A stretch of DNA of 45,858 bases from Halorubrum cibi. GTDB lineage: Archaea > Halobacteriota > Halobacteria > Halobacteriales > Haloferacaceae. The stretch is taken from the NCBI RefSeq assembly GCF_900182635.1, contig NZ_FXTD01000014.1, positions 1-45,858 of the forward strand, read 5' to 3'. A program made the position numbers and the translations under genes. The notes beneath the pieces were generated by a model. It was not told the DNA's origin. It ran no database searches and saw only the letters and a list, made by a program, of their open reading frames with translations. This document shows, one piece after another, positions 40,095 to 45,858 of this stretch. Every line of letters starts with the position of its first letter. Within the stretch, counting starts at the first letter, position 1.

Positions 40095-40768
40095 CGGTTT
40101 CCGTCGTCCAGTTCGGCGGGTCCAACTGCGACCGCGACGCGGTCCGCGCGCTCCGGCACCTCGGGATCGACGCCGAGCGGGTCTGGCACGAGGACGGTCT
40201 CCCCGCCGAGCCCGACGGGATCGTCCTGCCGGGCGGCTTCTCCTACGGCGACTACCTCCGGGCGGGCGCGATGGCCGCGCGCGCCCCAGTCATGGCGGAG
40301 GTCCGCGAGGCGGCCGAGGCGGGCGTCCCCGTCCTCGGCGTCTGTAACGGCGCGCAGATCGGCTCGGAATCGGGGCTCACCCCCGGCGCGTTCACGACCA
40401 ACGCCTCCGCGCGGTTTCAGTGTGAGCCGGTCCACCTCCGCGTCGAGCGCGCGGACACCCCCTGGACCGCCGCCTACGACGAGGGCGACACCATCGAGGT
40501 CCCCATCGCCCACGGCGAGGGGCGCTTCGAGATCGAGGTCGACGCCCACGACGAGCTCGTCGCCGAGGACCGCGTCCTCTTCCGCTACTGCGACGAGGCC
40601 GGGAACGTCACCGAGGAGGCGAACCCGAACGGGTCGACCGACAACGTCGCCGGCGTCCTCGGCGAGCGCGAGACGGTCGCGGTGTTGATGCCCCATCCCG
40701 AGCGCGCGACGCTGCCCGACGTGGCGACGAGCACCGACGGCGCGGGCGTGCTCCGCGCGTTCGCCTGA
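40091..40768 (+). CDS. purQ: Phosphoribosylformylglycinamidine synthase subunit PurQ
   Basis: A 225-residue class I glutamine amidotransferase that supplies ammonia to PurL. The nucleophile Cys85 lies in LGVCNGAQIGSES; the catalytic His202 and Glu204 are in LMPHPERA. The N-terminus FGGSNCDRDAVRALRHLGI and PGGFSYGDYLRAGA are typical. It overlaps purS by 4 nt. It is followed by a 25-bp tandem repeat, then a VOC gene. Confidence 0.96.
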   Translation: MTVSVVQFGGSNCDRDAVRALRHLGIDAERVWHEDGLPAEPDGIVLPGGFSYGDYLRAGAMAARAPVMAEVREAAEAGVPVLGVCNGAQIGSESGLTPGAFTTNASARFQCEPVHLRVERADTPWTAAYDEGDTIEVPIAHGEGRFEIEVDAHDELVAEDRVLFRYCDEAGNVTEEANPNGSTDNVAGVLGERETVAVLMPHPERATLPDVATSTDGAGVLRAFA

Positions 40769-40784
40769 GCCGCTGATCGATCCC

Positions 40785-40859
40785 GGACCCGGACGCCGCG
40801 GTCGACTCCGGACCCGGACGCCGCGGTCGACCCCGGACCCGGACGCCGCGGTCGACCCC
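40785..40859. repeat. Three near-identical 25-bp tandem repeats
   Basis: Units begin at 40785, 40810 and 40835 and share GGACCCGGACGCCGCGGTC plus a variable last few bases. They fill most of the 125-nt gap between the purQ stop and the next start. The unit is not a multiple of 3 and no frame crosses it, so it is non-coding. Confidence 0.85.
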
Positions 40860-40893
40860 CACGGTTTTGCGAGTCGAGGCCGAATCTCTCCCC

Positions 40894-41286
40894 GTGAAGG
40901 CACGTCACATCGACCACGTCAACCTCCGGATCCCCGAAGGGGGCGTCGAGACGGCTCGAGAGTTCTACGGCGACGGACTCGGCTTCGGCATCGAAGACGC
41001 GCTCTTCGAGGCGGACGAGAAGCCCTTCCTCGACGTGCGGCTCTCGGCGACCGGGGTGATACATCTCTGGCCGACCGCGGAGTTCGAGCCGCCGACGGCG
41101 ACGAACTACGACCACGTCTGCGTGGTCGTCGAGGAGTCGCTCGATGCGATCGAAGCGGAACTCGACGAGGCCGGGATCGAACTCGAGCGGACGCTCGAGT
41201 CGCCGCTCGGTGCGACCGGGGAGGCCCCGGCCGCCTACGTCCGCGACCCGTTCGGCTACCGGATCGAACTCAAAGCGCGGGTTTGA
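40894..41286 (+). CDS. VOC (glyoxalase/dioxygenase superfamily) protein
   Basis: A 130-residue vicinal-oxygen-chelate protein with two beta-alpha-beta-beta-beta halves: RHIDHVNLRIPEGG at the start, then NYDHVCVVVEESLDAIEAEL, and AYVRDPFGYRIELKA at the end. The His in HIDHVN and Glu in RIELK are the usual metal ligands. Substrate unknown. Start chosen as GTG 40894 because the ordinary fold begins there; the frame also opens at TTG 40867. Confidence 0.82.
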   Translation: MKARHIDHVNLRIPEGGVETAREFYGDGLGFGIEDALFEADEKPFLDVRLSATGVIHLWPTAEFEPPTATNYDHVCVVVEESLDAIEAELDEAGIELERTLESPLGATGEAPAAYVRDPFGYRIELKARV

Positions 41287-41305
41287 GGGGGATCTCGAAC
41301 GCGCC

Positions 41306-41584
41306 TCACCGCCGGATCTCGAACCCCTCGATCCCGTCGGGGTCCTCGTACGTCACGTCGACTTCGTCGACCTCGGCGGCCGGACTGCCCGTGTGACACC
41401 ACTCGACCATCCCCTCGACGGCGGAGTCGGTCCCCTCGAAGACGGCCTCGACGCGCCCGTCGTCGAGGTTCCGAACCCAGCCGTCGACGCCGCGCTCGCG
41501 GGCGGCGTCCCGCGTCGTCGCCCGGTAGAAGACGCCCTGGACGTTCCCGGTGACGTACACGTGTGCTCGCGTTCGCGAGGACAT
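41306..41584 (-). CDS. acyP: Acylphosphatase
   Basis: A 92-residue enzyme that hydrolyses acylphosphates. The two active-site residues are seen: Arg21 in GNVQGVFYRA and Asn39 in GWVRNLDDGRVEAVFEG. The 18-residue spacing matches known acylphosphatases. TATA-like CGTTTTTACC at about 41611-41620 precedes the ATG at about 27 nt, giving a leaderless mRNA. It is divergent from the DUF4870 gene. Confidence 0.94.
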   Translation of the reverse strand: MSSRTRAHVYVTGNVQGVFYRATTRDAARERGVDGWVRNLDDGRVEAVFEGTDSAVEGMVEWCHTGSPAAEVDEVDVTYEDPDGIEGFEIRR

Positions 41585-41668
41585 CTCGGTGCCGTGTTCG
41601 GCTCCGGGGCGGGTAAAAACGACGGTATCGACGCAATATTTATGAGTCTCCTATTTCATCCGTGACAT

Positions 41669-42019
41669 ATGTCCGTAGAGATTGACGACGGCGAGCCGGG
41701 AACGGTCGAGGGTGACACGACGCTGGCGGCGCTGGCACACGCCTCGGCGCTCGTCGCCTCGGTTCTCGGACCGGTCCTGTTCTTAGTGCTCGCGGACGAC
41801 GACGACGACCTGGTGAAACGGAACGCGAAGAACTCGCTGAACTTCCAGATCGTGATGTTCGTCGCGTTCGTGGTCTCGGGGCTCCTCTCGGTCGTGCTCG
41901 TCGGCCTACTGTTGATCCCGATCTTCGCGATCATCGATCTGGTGTTGGTACTCATCGCCACGGTGAAAGCCAACAACGGTGAGGTGTACGAATACCCGTA
42001 TACGCCGAGTATCGTCTGA
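41669..42019 (+). CDS. DUF4870 membrane protein
   Basis: A 116-residue membrane protein with three predicted helices (about 22-43, 60-82, 85-100) and an RNAKNSLNFQI turn that is characteristic of DUF4870/Tic20-like proteins. The acidic N-terminus and YEYPYTPSIV tail are typical of the haloarchaeal members. Function unknown. TATA-like AATATTTATG at 41635-41644 lies about 27 nt before the ATG. Confidence 0.9.
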   Translation: MSVEIDDGEPGTVEGDTTLAALAHASALVASVLGPVLFLVLADDDDDLVKRNAKNSLNFQIVMFVAFVVSGLLSVVLVGLLLIPIFAIIDLVLVLIATVKANNGEVYEYPYTPSIV

Positions 42020-42159
42020 GATCGCGGCACGGAATCGCGCTGAGGATCGCCGCGCGGAATCGTCGTGACGAGTCCGCGGATACTCTCCGATGAGCGAAAC
42101 ATCGGAAACGGATCCAGAGGCTCTCTGAGTTTTCCGGATATATTCGTGTCCGAAACAAT

Positions 42160-42175
42160 CACTCGCTGACGAGTG
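42160..42175 (-). terminator. Short hairpin downstream of the micro-gene operon
   Basis: CACTCG-CTGA-CGAGTG at 42160-42175, on the minus strand followed by ATTGTTT. It sits 15 nt past the stop at 42190 and may end the operon that starts at 42899. The rest of 42020-42189 shows no gene. Confidence 0.35.
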
Positions 42176-42189
42176 CTTATCGAATCCGG

Positions 42190-42351
42190 TTACGCGTCCC
42201 GTTCATCCCAAACCGCGCTGAAACCTCGTCCGATCGAGTATCCAACTAGTGCACTCACGCCGGATTCGATTGCTCCGGTGACAAGTGGATCGTTGTCAAG
42301 CCGGAGCGTATGCGGTCGACCGTGATATAACCCATGCGGGTCGGTCTTCAT
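42190..42351 (-). CDS. 53-residue hypothetical protein B
   Basis: A 53-residue polypeptide with a His/Asp-rich N-terminal half (TDPHGLYHGRPHTLRLDNDP) and a weakly hydrophobic helix with VTGAIESGVSALVGYSIGRG that could associate with membrane. Its ATG is embedded in the ATGA junction with the upstream 53-residue gene, which argues that both are translated and coupled. I do not recognise a family. Confidence 0.55.
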   Translation of the reverse strand: MKTDPHGLYHGRPHTLRLDNDPLVTGAIESGVSALVGYSIGRGFSAVWDERDA

Positions 42352-42509
42352 ACGGTACGTAGGAGCGTGTAAGCGGCACTGAAAAGCGTGAACCACAACA
42401 GCGTCCGGAAGAACAGTTTGCTGTAGATGTCTCTGCCAGGCATCCGGGCGTAGAATCGCCGCTCGGTCGCAAGCACCTTGCCAAGAGGACCCCGTCGTTC
42501 GCCTCTCAT
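42348..42509 (-). CDS. 53-residue membrane-associated protein A
   Basis: A 53-residue protein with a basic N-terminus (MRGERRGPLGKVLATERRF) and one membrane helix (about 33-50, FFRTLLWFTLFSAAYTLL), so positive-inside topology is expected. It overlaps gene B by four bases (ATGA) and starts 15 nt after the stop of the VOC gene at 42525, so it is likely the middle gene of a three-gene operon. It is short enough to be missed by a 60-residue ORF cut-off. No family recognised. Confidence 0.55.
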   Translation of the reverse strand: MRGERRGPLGKVLATERRFYARMPGRDIYSKLFFRTLLWFTLFSAAYTLLRTV

Positions 42510-42524
42510 ACTACGCTCGTTCGC

Positions 42525-42899
42525 TCACTCCTCGAGGGTTTCGATGAGTTCGACCACGTAGCCTTCGGGGTCGGTCACGAACGCGATCCGAACACCCTTG
42601 TCCGCAAGCGTTCGGGCCTCGTTGACGACTTCGCTCCCGTGGTCGTCGACGAGACGCTCGACGGTCGCATCTACGTCGTCGACCCCCACGGCGATGTGGT
42701 CGATTCCGGCCGGTCCCGGATTTCGCTCCGTACCATCGTGCTTGAACTGGATCTCCGTGTCGCTCTCTCCAGCTACGTACGTGTTCGTCACGCCGTCGAG
42801 ATCGAACTCGCGCGTGCGCTCGAGTCCGAGTCCGTCACAGTAAAACGACAGCTGCGTCTCGATGTCGTCGACCCAGACGGCCGTATGTAGAACGTCCAT
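42525..42899 (-). CDS. VOC / lactoylglutathione lyase-like protein
   Basis: A 124-residue VOC-superfamily protein with glyoxalase I-like features: LHTAVWVDDIETQLSFYCDGLGLE, EIQFKHDGTERN, GIDHIAVGVDDVD and the closing RIAFVTDPEGYVVELIETLEE. His5 and Glu in VVELIE are likely metal ligands. It could detoxify methylglyoxal, but haloarchaea lack glutathione, so another thiol or substrate is likely. TATA-like CGCTTTTACC at about 42921-42930 is 27 nt before ATG 42899. Confidence 0.86.
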   Translation of the reverse strand: MDVLHTAVWVDDIETQLSFYCDGLGLERTREFDLDGVTNTYVAGESDTEIQFKHDGTERNPGPAGIDHIAVGVDDVDATVERLVDDHGSEVVNEARTLADKGVRIAFVTDPEGYVVELIETLEE

Positions 42900-43069
42900 G
42901 CTACGCTCATCAATTATCAGGGTAAAAGCGTACCGGCCTCGCCTAAAATATCGAGAGAGAGAGGGCAGGATCGGGGACACGATCGTTACAACACGGGACG
43001 ATCCGGCTCACTCGCCCCGGGACACTCTCACCTAAAGCTTTACACTACTACCCTACGGACCCCATTTCA

Positions 43070-44713
43070 ATGAAGGTCAACGAGGCTATTATCGACTGTC
43101 TGACCGAAAACGACATCGGTACCCTGTTCGGCATTCCCGGCAAGCAGTCGCTTCCGCTTAACGAATCGATCAGCGAGCGCGATGACATCCGATTCGTCAT
43201 GGCTCGACACGAGACGGCCGTCTCCCATCAGGCGTGGGGATATGCAGAAACGAGCGGGAAGATGGCAGGCACGGTCGTTATCCCGGGACCGGGCGACATG
43301 AACGCGATGAATGGCTTGAAGAACGCGCTGAACGACTGTACGCCGCTCCTCCACATGGCGGTCGAGACCGAACCGGAGATCCGCGGCGGCGACGGGATTC
43401 ACGAGACGCCTCCGGACACCTACGACAACGTCGTCAAAGAGAACATCACGGTCGAGACGCCACAGAGCACGGTCGCCGAATTACAGCGGGCCATCGACAT
43501 CGCACAGACGGCCCCGAAAGGCCCCGTCCGGATCGGCATCCCGAAGAACTTCCTCAAGATGGACGTCATCCTGGCGGAACGGGGCGAGGTGGAGCCGGCG
43601 ACGTTCAGCGGCGTTCCCGAGGCGAAAGTAGAGGCCGCGGCCGACCTCCTCGCGGACGCGTCGACGCCGATCGTTATCGCTGGCGGCGGCATTCGCGCGT
43701 CTGAGGCGAGCGACGAGCTGAGAGCAGTAGCCGAGCGCCTCGAGGCGCCGGTGGTCGTCACGTACAAGGGAAAAGCAACCTTCCCGGACGACCACGAACT
43801 GATGGGGGGCGTGCTCTGTGGCGGCACCGGGACCGACGTCAAAGAGCTCATCGCCGATGCTGACGCGGCGCTGGGTGTCGGAACCGATTTCGACGCGGTC
43901 TCGCTCCACAATTGGTCGATCGAGGTTCCCGAGAACTTGGTTCACGTCACCATCAGTGCCGACGATATCGGGACCGGCTACGATCCGGCAGTGGGGATCG
44001 TCGCCGACGCGGCGCGAACGCTCAGTTCGCTGGACGACGAGCTCGCCGAGCGAACGATTGCGGGTGGGACCGGCGTCGAACGGGCTCGCGAAACGCGAGC
44101 CGGTGTCGAAGCTCGCCTCGAGGAACTGCGTGGAGTGACGGAGGCCCCCTTAACATCGGTCACGGCGTTAGACGCGATTCGGGAGGGGACGCCGCGCGAC
44201 GCGGTTATCGCCGTCGACGCGGGCGGGTTCCGACTCTGGACGCTCCTGACGTTCCCGGCGTTCGATCCTCGGAATTACGTCAATCCTGGCTCGTGGGCGA
44301 CGATGGCCTCGGGAGTACCCTCCGCGATCGGAGCGAAGGTCGCCAACCCCGACCAAGACGTCGTGGCACTCACCGGTGACGGGGGCCTGCTGATGTGTGT
44401 CCACGAACTCCATACGCTGGCCGACGAGGATATCGACGTAACGGTCATCGTCCTCAACAACAGCGACTACGCGATCATCAGCGAGGAGGCCGGTCGGAGC
44501 TATCGGATGGACGAAGGCGAGTACGGCTGGAATGACACTCCGGTCTCGTACACCACCGTCGCCGAGGGACTGGGTCTCGACGTCGAGCGGGCGGAGACCC
44601 CTGACGAAGTCGAAACCGTCGTCGCCGACGCGATCGCGAGCGAAGGACCGACTCTCGTAGAGATCCCGACCGACCCCTACGAACCGCAGTCCGGCGTCTG
44701 GATGAACGACTGA
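43070..44713 (+). CDS. Thiamine diphosphate-dependent enzyme (acetolactate synthase/decarboxylase-like)
   Basis: A 547-residue ThDP enzyme with the three-domain layout of 2-oxoacid decarboxylases and acetolactate synthase. The Pyr domain has the catalytic Glu48 in FVMARHETAVSHQ, the central domain spans about 185-340, and the PP domain has the ThDP/Mg motif GDGGLLMCVHEL (Asp437) through VIVLNNSDYA (Asn463-464). The reaction class is certain; the keto acid is not. TATA-like GCTTTACACT at about 43037-43046 gives a leaderless start. It converges with an HpcH-type aldolase. Local GC is lower than most of the window (a spot count of 33 of 60 at 43081-43140). Confidence 0.9.
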   Translation: MKVNEAIIDCLTENDIGTLFGIPGKQSLPLNESISERDDIRFVMARHETAVSHQAWGYAETSGKMAGTVVIPGPGDMNAMNGLKNALNDCTPLLHMAVETEPEIRGGDGIHETPPDTYDNVVKENITVETPQSTVAELQRAIDIAQTAPKGPVRIGIPKNFLKMDVILAERGEVEPATFSGVPEAKVEAAADLLADASTPIVIAGGGIRASEASDELRAVAERLEAPVVVTYKGKATFPDDHELMGGVLCGGTGTDVKELIADADAALGVGTDFDAVSLHNWSIEVPENLVHVTISADDIGTGYDPAVGIVADAARTLSSLDDELAERTIAGGTGVERARETRAGVEARLEELRGVTEAPLTSVTALDAIREGTPRDAVIAVDAGGFRLWTLLTFPAFDPRNYVNPGSWATMASGVPSAIGAKVANPDQDVVALTGDGGLLMCVHELHTLADEDIDVTVIVLNNSDYAIISEEAGRSYRMDEGEYGWNDTPVSYTTVAEGLGLDVERAETPDEVETVVADAIASEGPTLVEIPTDPYEPQSGVWMND

Positions 44714-44733
44714 GATCGGTCTCACGCGTGAGT

Positions 44734-44764
44734 GGGAGGCGATAGTCACTATCGTCTACCTCCC
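44734..44764. terminator. Bipartite hairpin between convergent genes
   Basis: GGGAGG (44734-44739) with CGATAGT-C-ACTATCG (44740-44754), a 4-nt TCTA bulge and CCTCCC (44759-44764) form one bulged stem. A 12-nt perfect palindrome, CTCACGCGTGAG, lies at 44721-44732. Both sit between the stops of the ThDP enzyme and the aldolase. Confidence 0.55.
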
Positions 44765-44800
44765 CCTTTCGTCTAGTTGAATAGTCCCGCGTCGTGTCGA

Positions 44801-45592
44801 TCAGGAACGGTCGGCGTCGCTTTGTTCGTACGTGTCTCGGATCCGTTCACCCTGTTCTATCAGCGTCGTCATGTCCTTTCCCGCAATCAGGAAATCAAAT
44901 CCTCGTTCAACGCGGTCTTTCACGTCCTCCTCGCGGACGGTGAGTGTGCCGACGGGAACGCCAGCACTCGCGCCGTCGTTGAGCACGCTATCGATGGCAT
45001 CGTTCAGTTCGGAAGCGTCCCACTCGGCGAAGACCCCCAGTGACGCCGACAGATCCGCCGGACCCACGAAGAGCGCGTCGATACCGTCTGTCTCCGCGAT
45101 CTCCGCCGCGTTTCCGACTCCGGTCGGTGTCTCGATCTGTGCGATCGTGATCAGCGATCGGTGGCTCTCCTCGACGTAGTCCACGAAGTTTTGACCGTAG
45201 CCAGCCGCACGGCCCGACGCAACCCCGCGGTCACCGTCCGGCGGATACCTCGTCGCACGGACCAGCGCTTCGGCCGCGTCCGGCGTGTCTATCATCGGGA
45301 CCATGATGCCGTCCACACCGATGTCGAGTATGCGCTTGATCCGAACCGGGTCGTTCCACGCGGGCCGAACGATCACGGCGAGGTCGTCTGGGGCGCCTGC
45401 CGCCGCTCTGGTGAGTTCCGCGACGGTTTCGAGGCTCACCTCACTGTGTTCTGTGTCGACGAGCACAAAGTCGAATCCCGCTCTCCCCGCGGCCTCTACG
45501 ATCGCGGGATGACCGATCGAGATCCACGTCCCGATCGCGTCACCGTCTTGGAAAAGCGTCCGAAAGTCGCGGTCGGATGACCGTTCAGTCAT
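44801..45592 (-). CDS. HpcH/HpaI-family aldolase
   Basis: A 263-residue class II metal aldolase of the HpcH/HpaI family, cleaving 2-keto-3-deoxy or 4-hydroxy-2-oxo acids to pyruvate plus an aldehyde. Seen: GTWISIGHPAIVEAAGRAGF at the start, LVDTEHSE (Asp46, His49), VRPAWNDPVRIKRILD (Arg76), and the metal ligands Glu154 in AQIETPTGV and Asp180 in FVGPADLSASLG. The set is complete. The start is ATG 45592. The neighbouring ThDP enzyme converges on it. Confidence 0.92.
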   Translation of the reverse strand: MTERSSDRDFRTLFQDGDAIGTWISIGHPAIVEAAGRAGFDFVLVDTEHSEVSLETVAELTRAAAGAPDDLAVIVRPAWNDPVRIKRILDIGVDGIMVPMIDTPDAAEALVRATRYPPDGDRGVASGRAAGYGQNFVDYVEESHRSLITIAQIETPTGVGNAAEIAETDGIDALFVGPADLSASLGVFAEWDASELNDAIDSVLNDGASAGVPVGTLTVREEDVKDRVERGFDFLIAGKDMTTLIEQGERIRDTYEQSDADRS

Positions 45593-45750
45593 TCTTGTAC
45601 CTGGTTTTCGGATCGTCGACCGACTGGTCTCGTGGCCTGCTTTCGCGAGTCACGGATAACTGGTTACGACGCGGAGTGCTCGGTTGAGGAACGGATCCCA
45701 TCGGTCGGCGATACCGATGCGAGTAGCAAAAAGATGTGTTTTCACCCGTT

Positions 45751-45774
45751 ACAGAGCGGTCAAAACTGCTCTGT
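45751..45774. promoter_or_regulatory. 24-bp palindromic operator-like site
   Basis: ACAGAGC (45751-45757) and GCTCTGT (45768-45774) are perfect inverted repeats separated by 10 bp, the form of a dimeric regulator site. It lies in the 266-nt gap between the aldolase start and the gene that begins at 45842. A TATA-like GGTTTAGAAG near 45805-45814 follows it, so it is about 35-60 bp upstream of the predicted transcript start. Confidence 0.5.
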
Positions 45775-45841
45775 TGAAGAGCGACCTTATCAGCCGATAC
45801 CACGGGTTTAGAAGGGTGAAGCCGAGGAAATCGAACCAGAC

Positions 45842-45858
45842 ATGGAAATCGACATCCT
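45842..45858 (+). CDS. Start of a gene cut by the window end
   Basis: ATGGAAATCGACATCCT begins at 45842 and gives the residues MEIDI before the window ends. The upstream TATA-like element at about 45805-45814 and the palindrome at 45751-45774 support a real promoter, but five codons cannot identify a product. The region 45593-45841 is otherwise non-coding. Confidence 0.4.

Noticed and set aside
40785-40859. CRISPR array
   Set aside because: The 25-bp units are contiguous with no spacers, and no cas genes are present.
45585-45803. A minus-strand 72-residue frame at the window end
   Set aside because: It overlaps the aldolase start, the palindrome and promoter-like DNA and shows no domain; a spurious frame is more likely.

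Overview
The window is chromosomal DNA from an extremely halophilic archaeon (class Halobacteria), probably Halorubrum-like. The case rests on very high GC, strongly acidic proteins, two TFB genes, a sensory rhodopsin II with its transducer, a surface protein with a PGF-CTERM-type tail, MutS with a helix-hairpin-helix domain, archaeal UPF0212 and UPF0058 proteins, and archaeal purS/purQ. Many genes have a TATA-like box about 25-30 nt before the start codon, which implies leaderless mRNAs. I used that pattern to shorten several starts. The genus is inferred; there is no rRNA gene to settle it. No tRNA, rRNA, insertion sequence, integrase or CRISPR array was seen.

Layout. 1-8 kb: a haloarchaeal hypothetical protein, an EamA permease, a GAF histidine kinase, an SRPBCC protein, an OGG1-like DNA glycosylase, UPF0212, UPF0058, a small zinc ribbon and a first TFB. 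8-13.6 kb: a five-repeat surface protein, a membrane protein plus winged-helix pair sharing a 17-bp upstream motif with it, an MscS channel and an M20 amidohydrolase. 13.7-22.6 kb: a small membrane protein, then a cytosolic alpha-glucan module of MalQ and a GH13 hydrolase, divergent from a 1588-residue protein carrying two GH15 modules. 22.7-26.1 kb: a PLP aminotransferase and an HhH-MutS ATPase coupled to a small acidic protein. 26.3-28.7 kb: the htrII-sop2 phototaxis operon. 28.8-35 kb: acyl-CoA dehydrogenase, PurA, a winged-helix protein, a long coiled-coil protein and a NUDIX hydrolase. 35-41.6 kb: an inositol-phosphatase family protein, the second TFB, an M24 peptidase, PurU divergent from purS-purQ, a VOC protein and acylphosphatase. 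41.6-45.8 kb: a DUF4870 protein, an operon of a VOC protein with two overlapping 53-residue genes, a ThDP enzyme, an HpcH/HpaI aldolase, and the first codons of a gene that runs off the end.

How they fit together. PurA, PurS, PurQ and PurU all serve purine or one-carbon metabolism. MalQ, GH13 and GH15 would together degrade and rearrange alpha-glucans inside the cell. HtrII and SRII form one light receptor, but two interface positions described for the Natronomonas complex differ on the transducer side and one signalling residue differs in the rhodopsin. The less understood parts are the shared 17-bp motif at 10.35/10.87 kb, the 53-residue gene pair at 42.2-42.5 kb, and the DUF7527-like protein with a possible nuclease-fold tail.
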